From Bacteroidaceae bacterium (GTDB lineage: Bacteria; Bacteroidota; Bacteroidia; Bacteroidales; Bacteroidaceae), in assembly GCA_016286165.1 (NCBI GenBank), contig JAEESE010000005.1:1-64000 (forward strand): a stretch of 64,000 nt of DNA, given 5' to 3'. A program made the translations under genes and the position numbers. Under the pieces are notes generated by a model. That model did not search any database and was not told where the DNA came from. It saw only the letters and a program-made list of their open reading frames with translations. Of the stretch, positions 52,511 to 61,615 are shown in pieces (the stretch's first letter is position 1; the number at the start of each line of letters is the position of its first letter).

Positions 52511-52577
52511 GAACGATGAACGAGTGAACGATGAGCACAACCGCAACAGTGTGTTCATCGTTCACGACTCATCGTTC
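52511..52577 (+). terminator. Long imperfect hairpin between Skp copies 2 and 3
   Basis: 52511–52539 (starts GAACGATGAACGAGTGAACG) pairs with most of 52550–52577, with two small mismatches, around CCGCAACA. TTTTG follows. It may attenuate transcription into copy 3 and murI. Confidence 0.6.
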
Positions 52578-52597
52578 TTTTGTTTATTGTTCACAAC

Positions 52598-53173
52598 ATG
52601 AAACAGTTAATAACACTACTCTTTGCCCTGCTGCCATTCACCGTTTCCGCTCAGGAACAGGTACGGGTACCGCAGTTCGGCTATCTCAGCTATAATACTG
52701 TATTCCAGAGTATGCCCGAATACAAGCAGGCTCAAGCCGACTTCGCTGCACTCAAAGCCAAGTATGATGCCGAGGCCACCCGTGCCGAGGAAGAGTTCCA
52801 GCGTAAGTTTACGGAGTTCCTCAACGGGCAGAAGGATTTCCCGCAGAGCATCATGCTCAAGCGTCAGGCCGAGCTTCAGGACCTCATGGATCGCAGTATC
52901 GCTTTCCGCAAAGAGTCTTCACGCTTGCTCGCCGAAGCTGAAGCGCGCATGCAGGCTCCTATCGCCTCGCAGCTCAACCAAGCCATCTACGAGGTAGCTG
53001 CCGAACGAGGCCTGATCTATGTCCTGAATACCGACGGCAATGCCGTGCCTTTCGTACATCCTCAGGTCGGGGTGGATATAACAGAAGCAGTGAAGCAGAA
53101 GCTTGGTATTAAGGAAGAGCAAGCCGAAAAGCCTCAGGAGGCTCAGGCTGAACAACAATCCAACGAGCAATGA
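52598..53173 (+). CDS. OmpH/Skp family periplasmic chaperone (copy 3)
   Basis: 191 residues from ATG 52598 (MKQLITLLFALLPFTVSAQ; the upstream ATG at 52580 would put a polar segment before the signal). Mature start VPQFGYLSYNTVFQSMPEYK, coiled coil about 45–120, and a Gln/Glu/Ala-rich tail of about 20 residues after KLGIKEEQ. Its stop overlaps the murI start by 4 nt (ATGA), coupling the two. Confidence 0.9.
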   Translation: MKQLITLLFALLPFTVSAQEQVRVPQFGYLSYNTVFQSMPEYKQAQADFAALKAKYDAEATRAEEEFQRKFTEFLNGQKDFPQSIMLKRQAELQDLMDRSIAFRKESSRLLAEAEARMQAPIASQLNQAIYEVAAERGLIYVLNTDGNAVPFVHPQVGVDITEAVKQKLGIKEEQAEKPQEAQAEQQSNEQ

Positions 53174-53979
53174 TAGGCATCTTCGATAGCGGTTACGGCG
53201 GACTGACGGTGCTGCGTTCCATACGCGAGCTACTGCCTCAGTACGATTATATATACTTAGGCGACAATGCACGCGCACCCTACGGCACGCGCTCCTTTGA
53301 CCGTGTCTACGAATTCACCTTGCAAGCCGTGCGTCACCTCTTCGACATGGGATGCCCGCTAATCATTCTGGCATGCAACACTGCTTCAGCTAAAGCCCTT
53401 CGCACTATTCAGCAACATGATCTGCCGTCGATAGATCCTTCGCGCCGCGTTCTCGGCGTGATTCGTCCCACCGTAGAAGCTGTTGGCGACTTGACACAGA
53501 CACGCCATGTAGGCATCGTGGCCACTACTGGTACCACCAACAGCAGGACTTATGAACTCGAGATGGCCAAAATGCATCCAGATATCGTCGTAACCTCACA
53601 GGCTTGTCCTATGTGGGTGCCACTTGTCGAGAACTATGAATTCGACGGGCCTGGCGCCGACTATTTCGTGCGACGCGACATAGAAACGTTGCTCACACGC
53701 GACCCTGCCATCGATACCATAATCCTCGGTTGCACTCACTTCCCGTTATTATATAATAAGGTACACGCGTACACGCCCGCGCACGTGAAGCTGATTTCAC
53801 AGGGCGAGTATGTTGCACGAAGTCTTGCAGACTACCTCCGCCGTCACTCCGACATGGAACAGCGGCTGACTCGAGGTTCTATGGCTCGTTTCCTGACCAC
53901 CGACGATGCTCAGACCTTCGCCTCTGCCGCTACGGTTTTTCTCGGTCAGGAGATTGTTGCAGAACAGATTTGCCTGTAA
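53170..53979 (+). CDS. murI: Glutamate racemase MurI
   Basis: Makes D-glutamate for peptidoglycan. 269 residues starting MIGIFDSGYGGLTVLRSI. The two catalytic cysteines are in ILACNTASAKAL (about 74) and ILGCTHFPLL (about 185). YLGDNARAPYGTRS binds substrate. Coupled to the third Skp gene and followed by a strong terminator. Confidence 0.96.
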   Translation: MIGIFDSGYGGLTVLRSIRELLPQYDYIYLGDNARAPYGTRSFDRVYEFTLQAVRHLFDMGCPLIILACNTASAKALRTIQQHDLPSIDPSRRVLGVIRPTVEAVGDLTQTRHVGIVATTGTTNSRTYELEMAKMHPDIVVTSQACPMWVPLVENYEFDGPGADYFVRRDIETLLTRDPAIDTIILGCTHFPLLYNKVHAYTPAHVKLISQGEYVARSLADYLRRHSDMEQRLTRGSMARFLTTDDAQTFASAATVFLGQEIVAEQICL

Positions 53980-54012
53980 GCTAAACTAAACCTAAAATCT
54001 TGCAGATGAGCA

Positions 54013-54058
54013 GCACAAAGGCCGCGGACTTTCGATCCGCGGCCTTTGTGCTTGTTTT
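54013..54058 (+). terminator. Strong terminator after murI
   Basis: GCACAAAGGCCGCGGA (54013–54028) pairs perfectly with TCCGCGGCCTTTGTGC (54036–54051), 7-nt loop, followed by TTGTTTT. It also suits the converging gene at 54070. Confidence 0.92.
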
Positions 54059-54069
54059 ATAACTTTTCC

Positions 54070-54873
54070 TTATTTAGGCTGTTTGCCAATGTAGGCGAGG
54101 ATACCACCATCCACGTACAAGATATGACCGTTCACTGCATTCGAAGCCTCGGAGGCAAGGAACACGGCAGGACCGGTAAGTTCCTGTGGGTCGAGCCAGC
54201 GGCCTGCAGGTGTCTTGGCGCAGATAAAGCTGTCGAAGGGATGACGGCTGCCGTCCGGCTGACGCTCGCGCAGGGGAGCTGTCTGAGGCGTTGCAATGTA
54301 ACCGGGGCCAATACCATTACACTGGATATTGTACTCTCCATACTCGGAGCAGATATTACGTGTCAACATCTTCAGACCACCCTTGGCTGCAGCGTAAGCG
54401 CTCACCGTTTCGCGGCCGAGTTCGCTCATCATGGAGCAGATATTGATGATTTTACCATGACCTTTGGCCATCATGTCAGGCAGAACAGCCTTGGAAACTA
54501 TGAAAGGAGCATTGAGGTCGATGTCGATGACGCGACGGAAGTCGGCAGCCTCCATCTCATGCATAGGCACTCGGCGGATGATGCCGGCGTTGTTGACGAG
54601 AATGTCAATTGTACCGACCTCTTCCTTAATACGCTTCACCAGTGCCTGAACAGCCGGCTCATCGGTAACGTCACATACATAGCCATGCACCTTGATGCCC
54701 TTCTCGGCATAAGCCTTGAGGCCACGGTCGACAAGTTCCTGATTGATGTCGTTGAAACAGATTGTTGCTCCCTGCTCAGCGAATGCGCTGGCGATAGCGA
54801 ATCCAATGCCGTAGCTGGCACCTGTCACGAGGGCGACCTTTCCCTCGAGCGAGAAATTAAGATAAGGATTCAT
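54070..54873 (-). CDS. SDR dehydrogenase, gluconate 5-dehydrogenase/KduD-like
   Basis: 267 residues, short-chain dehydrogenase fold. NAD(P) loop TGASYGIGFAIA (about 18), NNAGIIRR (about 94), catalytic Ser in NICSMMSELG and YAAAKGG (Tyr and Lys, about 161/165), and a PGYIATPQT segment. Similar proteins are annotated as gluconate 5-dehydrogenase or KduD, acting on ketogluconate or pectin-derived 2-dehydro-3-deoxy-gluconate. No kduI or other uronate gene is beside it, so the substrate is uncertain. Own promoter at 54932. Confidence 0.88.
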   Translation of the reverse strand: MNPYLNFSLEGKVALVTGASYGIGFAIASAFAEQGATICFNDINQELVDRGLKAYAEKGIKVHGYVCDVTDEPAVQALVKRIKEEVGTIDILVNNAGIIRRVPMHEMEAADFRRVIDIDLNAPFIVSKAVLPDMMAKGHGKIINICSMMSELGRETVSAYAAAKGGLKMLTRNICSEYGEYNIQCNGIGPGYIATPQTAPLRERQPDGSRHPFDSFICAKTPAGRWLDPQELTGPAVFLASEASNAVNGHILYVDGGILAYIGKQPK

Positions 54874-54931
54874 AGTCGTTCGATTTAAAAAATTAAAGGA
54901 TTATACGTTTATTAGTTTCCTATTTCGCCCA

Positions 54932-54939
54932 CAAAGGTA
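54932..54939 (-). promoter_or_regulatory. −7 element TACCTTTG for the SDR gene
   Basis: Minus-strand match 59 bp upstream of the SDR start. Confidence 0.6.
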
Positions 54940-54990
54940 ATAATTTTTTCATTGAAAGATGCTTAACATCTCATTTTTTTGCATAGAGAT

Positions 54991-57603
54991 TTATTTTCCC
55001 TTAAGTATACGCTTGATACCATCGAGTTTGTTAAGAGCTTCGATAGGCGTTAGGGCATTGATGTCGAGCCCGAGAATCTGGTCGCGTATCTGCGAGAGCA
55101 CAGGATCATCGAGTTGGAAGAACGAGAGTTGCATATGTCCTTCTTCGGGCAGGTTGCCTATCTTGGCACCTGTGCCGAGGCCGTCGCGGTCGGCACTCTG
55201 TTCGAGCTGATGAAGAATCGTTTCGGCACGACGTACTATATCCTGCGGCATACCTGCAAGACGTGCCACATGAATACCGAAACTATGCTCTGAGCCTCCA
55301 GGCTCGAGTTTACGCACGAAGATAACCTTGCCGCGCACTTCACGCACGCTGACATTGAAGTTCTTGATGCGTGCAAAATGCTTTTCCATCTCGTTGAGTT
55401 CGTGATAATGCGTAGCGAATAGAGTGCGTGCATGGCCTCGAGGCCCTTCGTGCAGGAATTCCACTATGGCCCAAGCTATTGATATGCCGTCGTAGGTCGA
55501 TGTACCTCGTCCGAGTTCATCGAAGAGCACGAGCGAACGCTCGGAGATATTGTTGAGGATGTTCGAGGCTTCGCTCATCTCGACCATGAATGTGGACTCG
55601 CCTACACTTATATTATCCGATGCCCCTACGCGCGTGAAAATCTTGTCGACCCAGCCTATCCGTGCACTCTCCGCAGGCACGAAGCTGCCTATCTGTGCCA
55701 TGAGAGTGATGAGAGCGGTCTGACGCAGCAGAGCGCTCTTACCTGCCATATTTGGCCCCGTGATTATGAGTATCTGCTGGTTGGCTGTGTCAAGGTGAAC
55801 GTCGTTGGCGATGTAACGCTCGCCCGGAGGCATCATACATTCTATCACGGGGTGACGACCCTGACGTATGTCTATGTCCGTGGTGTCATCAACCACTGGA
55901 CGAATGTATCTGTTTTCTGCCGCTGTCAAGGCGAATGAAAGCAGACAGTCGAGCTCGGCGACGAGGTGTGCGTTGCGCTGAAACTCCTGTGTGAAAGCCC
56001 CTACGGCAGTAACGAGTTCTGCAAAGATTTGACTTTCGAGGGCTAATATCTTATCCTCTGCACCCAGAATCTTCTCTTCGTATTCCTTAAGTTCCTGCGT
56101 GATATACCTTTCTGCATTGACAAGCGTCTGCTTGCGAATCCAGTCGGCAGGCACTTTGTCCTTATACGTGTTCCTGACCTCGAGGTAATAGCCGAAGACG
56201 TTGTTGTAGGCCACCTTCAGACTTTGTATTCCCGTTCGCTCAGCCTCACGCTGCTGCAATTCGATGAGGTAGTCCTTTCCGCCTGTGGCTATGCGACGTA
56301 ATTGATCGAGTTCGGCATTTACGCCGTCGCGTATTACGCCTCCTTTCTGCAAGGTAAGAGGCGGATCTGGCATGATTTGCAAGGCTATGCGCTCGCGTAT
56401 GTCAACACAAGGATTGAGCTTTTCACCGATTTGTTGCAGGTTGGGCTCATCGGAAGCAAGGCATGCCTCCCTTATAGGTTCTATAGCCTGCAGAGCCACG
56501 CGCAGAGCCACGAGGTCGCGGGGTGATACACGTCCAACGCTTACCTTTGACGTAATGCGCTCAAGGTCGCCAATCATGTGCAACTGCTCCACCAATATAT
56601 CTCGGAATTCCGGGTTACGGAAATAATGCTCCACTACATCCAGGCGGGCATTGATCTTTTCGATGTCGCGCAACGGGAATACGAGCCAGCGACAAAGCAT
56701 GCGTGCTCCCATGGGAGTTGTGGTGCGGTCGATGATATTTAGCAGCGAACGACCACCATCGTTCAAAGGTTGCAGGAGCTCGAGGTTGCGCACCGTGAAC
56801 TTGTCAAGCCTCACGTAGCGTTCCTCTTCTATGCGCGTGATGCGCGTGATATGCGACAACTGAGTATGCTGCGTCAGCTCAAGGTACTGCATGATTGCGC
56901 CGGCGGCAATGACTGCAGCTCGCATATCATCGATTCCGAAGCCCTTTAGGTTTCGGACATGAAAGTGCCTGGTGAGTTTGTCGCGAGCGGTCTGCGAAGT
57001 AAAGACCCAATCATCCAGCTGGTAAGTAACATACTTTGTGCCGAAGCAGCCCTCAAACAAGCCCTTGCGACCTCGTTCGAAAAGGACCTCCTTAGGCACG
57101 AAATTGCCCATGAGCTTGTCCACATAATCGGCTGGCCCTTCGGCTACGAGCCACTCGCCCGTAGAGATATCAAGGAAACTGACGCCAACGAGGTCTTCCT
57201 TAGCAAAGTGGACGGCGGCGAGGAAGTTGTTCTCACGATGGTTGAGCACCGTGTCGGTAAGTGCCACACCGGGCGTGACCAGTTCGGTGATACCGCGCTT
57301 GACCAGTTTCTTTGTGAGCTTTGGATCCTCCAACTGGTCGCAGATAGCCACTCTACGACCGGCGCGCACAAGTTTGGGCAGGTAAGTGTCGAGGGCGTGA
57401 TGCGGGAAACCGGCCATTGCCGTGCTCTCGTTTTCACGACCGTTATTACGTTTGGTAAGGGTTATGCCTAAGATGTCAGCCGCTTCAATGGCATCCTGCG
57501 CATAGGTTTCGTAGAAGTCTCCGCAACGGAATAGCAGAATAGCATCAGGATGCTTGCTCTTCAAGTCGAAGAACTGCTTCATCATAGGGGTTATCTCGGG
57601 CAT
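54991..57603 (-). CDS. mutS: DNA mismatch repair protein MutS
   Basis: Recognises mismatches and starts repair. 870 residues: mismatch-binding domain with [14 protein letters not shown] near the start (the Phe-x-Glu, here F-Y-E in GDFYETY), connector, core and clamp, then the ATPase with [15 protein letters not shown] (Walker A, about 610), [21 protein letters not shown] and [10 protein letters not shown]. Lies downstream of the 7TM-HD gene on the same strand, with 106 bp carrying 22-nt repeat units between. Confidence 0.97.
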   Translation of the reverse strand: MPEITPMMKQFFDLKSKHPDAILLFRCGDFYETYAQDAIEAADILGITLTKRNNGRENESTAMAGFPHHALDTYLPKLVRAGRRVAICDQLEDPKLTKKLVKRGITELVTPGVALTDTVLNHRENNFLAAVHFAKEDLVGVSFLDISTGEWLVAEGPADYVDKLMGNFVPKEVLFERGRKGLFEGCFGTKYVTYQLDDWVFTSQTARDKLTRHFHVRNLKGFGIDDMRAAVIAAGAIMQYLELTQHTQLSHITRITRIEEERYVRLDKFTVRNLELLQPLNDGGRSLLNIIDRTTTPMGARMLCRWLVFPLRDIEKINARLDVVEHYFRNPEFRDILVEQLHMIGDLERITSKVSVGRVSPRDLVALRVALQAIEPIREACLASDEPNLQQIGEKLNPCVDIRERIALQIMPDPPLTLQKGGVIRDGVNAELDQLRRIATGGKDYLIELQQREAERTGIQSLKVAYNNVFGYYLEVRNTYKDKVPADWIRKQTLVNAERYITQELKEYEEKILGAEDKILALESQIFAELVTAVGAFTQEFQRNAHLVAELDCLLSFALTAAENRYIRPVVDDTTDIDIRQGRHPVIECMMPPGERYIANDVHLDTANQQILIITGPNMAGKSALLRQTALITLMAQIGSFVPAESARIGWVDKIFTRVGASDNISVGESTFMVEMSEASNILNNISERSLVLFDELGRGTSTYDGISIAWAIVEFLHEGPRGHARTLFATHYHELNEMEKHFARIKNFNVSVREVRGKVIFVRKLEPGGSEHSFGIHVARLAGMPQDIVRRAETILHQLEQSADRDGLGTGAKIGNLPEEGHMQLSFFQLDDPVLSQIRDQILGLDINALTPIEALNKLDGIKRILKGK

Positions 57604-57641
57604 AGGAATTAATTTATGAGATTAGAGATATAGAAAAACAA

Positions 57642-57707
57642 GACCGTATTTATTGGTTGTTCGGTCGCGACCGAACAACTGATATGACCGTATATAATGG
57701 GCCGCAC
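57642..57707 (-). repeat. 22-nt repeat array D with 24-bp palindrome
   Basis: Units start at 57642, 57664 and 57686; the first and third share GACCGTAT(T/A)TA(T/A)TGG. GTTGTTCGGTCG (57654–57665) and CGACCGAACAAC (57666–57677) form a perfect loop-less 24-bp palindrome. Confidence 0.65.
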
Positions 57708-57709
57708 AT

Positions 57710-59866
57710 CTAGGACTTCGAGAGCGAGGACTTGGACTTGTGTTTCTTTTCGTCTTTTTGTTCTGTAGTTTCGCTTGTGTTTTCCTCGCTGTTTTGCAGC
57801 TTTGGATAACTGATTCGAGTGTGATATATTGTCTTGAGCTTTTCTTTAAAGACTTCCTTGGCTGTGCTGATGTCCTGGAACGTGATGGGACAATTGGCGA
57901 AGTGTCCTTCAGCCACTTGCGTATCAATGATTCGGTCTACAAGTTCGGCAATGCTTTCCTCGGTATACTCCTTAAGTGAGCGCGCCGAAGCCTCAACGGC
58001 ATCAGTCATCATGAGGATAGCCTGCTCGGCAGTAAACGGGTCAGGACCTGCATAGGAGAAGGAAGAATAGTCGATAACCTCGTCCGGGTGCTGGTTTTTG
58101 TACGTGATATAAAAGTACTTAACAAGTCCCTTGCCATGGTGAGTCGAAATGAAATCGCGAATAAAACGCGGCAACTCATGACGGTCGGCAAGCGTCTCGC
58201 CATCGGCAACATGACTGATGATGATGCGGGCACTCTCCTTGAGGTCTAAATTATCGTGGGGGTTGATACCTCCTGCTTGGTTCTCTGTGAAGAAAGCGGC
58301 GTTCAGCATCTTACCTATATCGTGATAAAGGGCTCCAGTACGCACAAGCTGTGCCTTGGCACCTATCTTCAAAGCCACCTCTGCAGAAAGATTTGCCACC
58401 TGCATGGAATGCTGGAATGTGCCAGGTGCCACCTCAGATAGGCGACGCAACAACGGACGGTTGACATTGGAAAGCTCAACGAGCGTGACATTGCTGGTAA
58501 AGCCGAACAGACGCTCAATGAGGTACATCAACGGATATGCAAAGACAACGAGCACGCCCGAGATTACAATATGCTGGTAGATGGTAAAGTCAACACGAGT
58601 CAAGCTGGTGTCACCCAAAAGCTGACGGCCGTGGAGGAAGTCAAGGCTGGCATAAACGACAAGCATCGTTGCCGTAGAGTATATGGCTGTTCGGAAGATT
58701 TGAGAACGTTCCGAAAGCTCACGGAGAGTGTACACGGCTACCAAGCCGCCCATGAGTTGCGTGGCAATGAACTCGAAAGGATAGCGGAGTGATACGGCAC
58801 AAAGCAGTACTGAGCATACATGAGTAAAGAAGGCTGTGCGAGAATCCATGAACACACGGACGAACACAGGCAACATTACATAAGGAATAAGGTATACTGA
58901 CAACAGGGTATGACGCACAAGGAAGGTTGTCAGCAACGGATATACCAGCATCAGAAGTACGATCAGAGAAACGCTACGCCCGCTGGAGATATAGTCGCGA
59001 CGGAAAAGATTGAAATAGAAGACGAAGCAGATAACTATGACAGCCACATACAAGAACTGGCCTAAGACTATGAGGCTGTTCTCACGACTTGTGCTGTTGC
59101 GAGCAACTGCAGCGCGTTCATAACTTGCGAGAATCTGAGCATCATGCTCGGTGACTATGTTACCACGGTCTATGATACCTTGGCCGGCAAGCACCATGCC
59201 CGAGCTTGGCGACAAAGAACCAAGAAGCTCGTTCCAATGTGCGTCCGACTTTGATTCATCGTAGCTTAGATTGGGAACAATAAACTCATTGAGGTTAAGT
59301 TTTGTCAGCTTAGCCCGAGAGAGTCCTAAGCTGTCGGCATTCATGAATAGATAGTCATAGGCTGCCTTGGGATTCAGCATTTGCCATACTGGATGAGCCG
59401 TAGCTTCTGTGCCTGCAAAGACGCGGATATTCTGTATGCTGTCGGCACGCAAACGCTGGAACTCTTCATTACTGATGATGCCTATTTCATAAATCTCGTG
59501 AATACGACGCTCAATGAAAGTACGGTAAGCTAAAGGCAAATCGGACATGCTCTGCGAACGCAATGCCGCACGCAATGCCGTCATCTGTTCAGCTTCCGTC
59601 TGCGGCTGCAGTTCGAAATAAGGCTCATAGAGTTTACGAACGCTGTCACGTTCATGTGCGAGCTGGGCATCAGTCTTGAATATCGGGAAGTCAAAAGGTG
59701 CTATCAACTGACCATAGGGCCAAGGTCGGCCTACATCAAAATGCATCAGCGAACGACTGCCACGAGGCTGGAACCATACCACTAAGGCGATGAAAGCCGC
59801 AGCTATCAGCACCTGTGCGAGCACCTCGCGCCAACCATGCGTAAAAGGTTTATTGTATCTGCTCAT
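57710..59866 (-). CDS. 7TM-HD phosphodiesterase (PgpH-like)
   Basis: 718 residues from ATG 59866 (MSRYNKPFTHGWREVLAQ; the frame to 59893 reaches the promoter). N-terminal membrane segment, extracytoplasmic helical 7TMR-HDED domain (about 45–275), seven membrane segments (about 280–475) and a cytoplasmic HD domain: HSMQVANLSAEVALKIGA, ALYHDIGKMLN, and ISTHHGKGLVKYFY. Known PgpH enzymes hydrolyse cyclic di-AMP; the same reaction is likely here. A Ser/Lys/Glu-rich tail ends the protein. mutS follows. Confidence 0.9.
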   Translation of the reverse strand: MSRYNKPFTHGWREVLAQVLIAAAFIALVVWFQPRGSRSLMHFDVGRPWPYGQLIAPFDFPIFKTDAQLAHERDSVRKLYEPYFELQPQTEAEQMTALRAALRSQSMSDLPLAYRTFIERRIHEIYEIGIISNEEFQRLRADSIQNIRVFAGTEATAHPVWQMLNPKAAYDYLFMNADSLGLSRAKLTKLNLNEFIVPNLSYDESKSDAHWNELLGSLSPSSGMVLAGQGIIDRGNIVTEHDAQILASYERAAVARNSTSRENSLIVLGQFLYVAVIVICFVFYFNLFRRDYISSGRSVSLIVLLMLVYPLLTTFLVRHTLLSVYLIPYVMLPVFVRVFMDSRTAFFTHVCSVLLCAVSLRYPFEFIATQLMGGLVAVYTLRELSERSQIFRTAIYSTATMLVVYASLDFLHGRQLLGDTSLTRVDFTIYQHIVISGVLVVFAYPLMYLIERLFGFTSNVTLVELSNVNRPLLRRLSEVAPGTFQHSMQVANLSAEVALKIGAKAQLVRTGALYHDIGKMLNAAFFTENQAGGINPHDNLDLKESARIIISHVADGETLADRHELPRFIRDFISTHHGKGLVKYFYITYKNQHPDEVIDYSSFSYAGPDPFTAEQAILMMTDAVEASARSLKEYTEESIAELVDRIIDTQVAEGHFANCPITFQDISTAKEVFKEKLKTIYHTRISYPKLQNSEENTSETTEQKDEKKHKSKSSLSKS

Positions 59867-59890
59867 AGGTATTATTAAACATTGAATGTG

Positions 59891-59898
59891 CAAAAATA
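59891..59898 (-). promoter_or_regulatory. −7 element TATTTTTG for the 7TM-HD gene
   Basis: Minus-strand match 25 bp upstream of ATG 59866. Confidence 0.6.
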
Positions 59899-59932
59899 CA
59901 ACAAATCTTTCGCCCGTCTACAATATTTTCCG

Positions 59933-59940
59933 TATTTTTG
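59933..59940 (+). promoter_or_regulatory. −7 element TATTTTTG for gltX
   Basis: Plus-strand match 26 bp upstream of the gltX ATG, divergent from the one at 59891. Confidence 0.65.
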
Positions 59941-59966
59941 CACAAAAATTTATAAATTAAATCGAA

Positions 59967-61520
59967 ATGGACACTAAGAAAGTGCGCGTTCGCTTCGCGC
60001 CATCACCCACAGGACCGCTGCACATAGGTGGCGTCCGTACCGCTTTGTACAACTATCTCTTCGCCCGTCAGCACGGCGGCGAGATGATCTTCCGCATCGA
60101 GGACACCGACTCGGCTCGCTTCGTTCCCGGTGCCGAGGAATATATCCTTGAATCGTTCCGCTGGTTGGGCATCCACTTTGACGAGGGCGTCAGCTTCGGC
60201 GGCGACCACGGTCCTTATCGCCAGAGCGAGCGCAAGGAAATATATAAGGTATATGTCAAGCAACTCCTCGATGCCGGACGCGCTTACATCGCCTTCGACA
60301 CCCCCGAGGAACTGACTGCCAAGCGTGAGGCGGTGGAGAACTTCCAGTACGATGCCTCGACCCGCGGACAGATGCGCAACTCGCTGACTTTAGGTAAAGA
60401 AGAGACCGAACGCCTCATCGCCGAAGGACACCCGTACGTAGTGCGCTTCCTCATCGAGCCGGGCGAAGACGTTCATGTCGATGACATTATCCGCGGCGAC
60501 GTCTGCATCAACTCCAGCATCCTCGACGACAAGGTGCTGTGGAAGAGCGCCGACCAACTGCCGACCTACCATTTGGCTAACATCGTCGATGACCACCTGA
60601 TGGAAGTGACTCATGTCATTCGCGGCGAGGAATGGCTGCCGTCGGCACCGCTGCACGTACTGCTCTACCGCGCTTTCGGTTGGCAGGACACAATGCCTCG
60701 TTTCGCTCATCTGCCACTGCTCTTGAAACCCGACGGCAAAGGCAAGCTCTCGAAGCGCGACGGCGACCGATTGGGCTTCCCCGTGTTCCCGCTCGAATGG
60801 CACGACCCCAAGAGCGGCGAGGTCAGCAGCGGTTATCGCGAGAAGGGTTATCTGCCCGAGGCCGTGGTCAACTTCCTGGCTCTGCTCGGCTGGAACCCCG
60901 GCGACGATCAGGAGATCATGACGATGGACGAGATGATCCAGAAGTTCAACCTCGAGAAGTGCTCCAAGAACGGCGCACGCTTCGACTACGTCAAAGGCTT
61001 CTGGTTCAACCGCGACTACCTCATGAAGCTCACCGATGAGGAGTGGGCACCGGCCTTCGTCAAGCTGTTGAAGGAGCAGGGCATCGATTGCAGCGAAGAA
61101 CGTGCAGCTCAAGTCGTGGGCATGATGAAGTCCAAGGTCATCGAATACGAGACGAAGGAAGGCACGAAGAAGCGCAACATCTCGTTCGTCAGCGACCTGT
61201 GGCCCCTATGCCGCTTCTTCTTCGTGGCACCAACGTCATTCAATCCCGAGGATAAGTTCATCAAGAAGAATTGGAAACCTGAGACAGCCAACGAGATGCA
61301 ACAGCTGCACGACGTCCTCGCCACGATCGACGATTTCAGCGTTGAAGGTCAGAAAACTGTCGTGGATCCGTGGGTCGAGCAAACAGGTATCAAGCCTTGG
61401 AACGCCTGGCGCGTCTGCCTTGTAGGCGAAGGCCAAGGCCCCGACATGTATGGCCTCGCCGCCTTCCTCGGCAAGGAGGAGGTGTTGAGAAGGATGGAGT
61501 TTGCTATAAAGACCCTCTAA
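59967..61520 (+). CDS. gltX: Glutamyl-tRNA synthetase
   Basis: Charges tRNA-Glu. 517 residues, class I. HIGH motif in [25 protein letters not shown] segment (near residue 8–25), RIEDTDSAR, and the KMSKS-like [13 protein letters not shown] (about 264). The C-terminal anticodon-binding domain is complete. It has its own promoter; the flippase gene follows about 95 bp later. Confidence 0.97.
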   Translation: MDTKKVRVRFAPSPTGPLHIGGVRTALYNYLFARQHGGEMIFRIEDTDSARFVPGAEEYILESFRWLGIHFDEGVSFGGDHGPYRQSERKEIYKVYVKQLLDAGRAYIAFDTPEELTAKREAVENFQYDASTRGQMRNSLTLGKEETERLIAEGHPYVVRFLIEPGEDVHVDDIIRGDVCINSSILDDKVLWKSADQLPTYHLANIVDDHLMEVTHVIRGEEWLPSAPLHVLLYRAFGWQDTMPRFAHLPLLLKPDGKGKLSKRDGDRLGFPVFPLEWHDPKSGEVSSGYREKGYLPEAVVNFLALLGWNPGDDQEIMTMDEMIQKFNLEKCSKNGARFDYVKGFWFNRDYLMKLTDEEWAPAFVKLLKEQGIDCSEERAAQVVGMMKSKVIEYETKEGTKKRNISFVSDLWPLCRFFFVAPTSFNPEDKFIKKNWKPETANEMQQLHDVLATIDDFSVEGQKTVVDPWVEQTGIKPWNAWRVCLVGEGQGPDMYGLAAFLGKEEVLRRMEFAIKTL

Positions 61521-61547
61521 TCCAACAGCACCCAGAATCTCCTTCCC

Positions 61548-61575
61548 GCCTTCCCTTATTAGGTAGGGAGCAGAT
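61548..61575 (+). repeat. GC element copy between gltX and flippase
   Basis: CGCCTTCCCTTATTAGG followed by TAGGGAGCAGA aligns with 62308–62334 inside the flippase gene (CGCCATCCCTGTTAGG, then GAGGGAGCAGA). Confidence 0.6.
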
Positions 61576-61615
61576 ACTTTCAAGAATAGATTATAAAGCC
61601 AACACAATCCCCCTT

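Noticed and set aside
54046..54888. 280-codon plus-strand frame opposite the SDR gene
   Set aside because: Begins in the murI terminator and mirrors the SDR gene; no recognisable protein features.
61370..61615. N-terminal extension of the flippase into gltX
   Set aside because: It would read gltX DNA in another frame; the peptide is Arg/Pro-rich nonsense.
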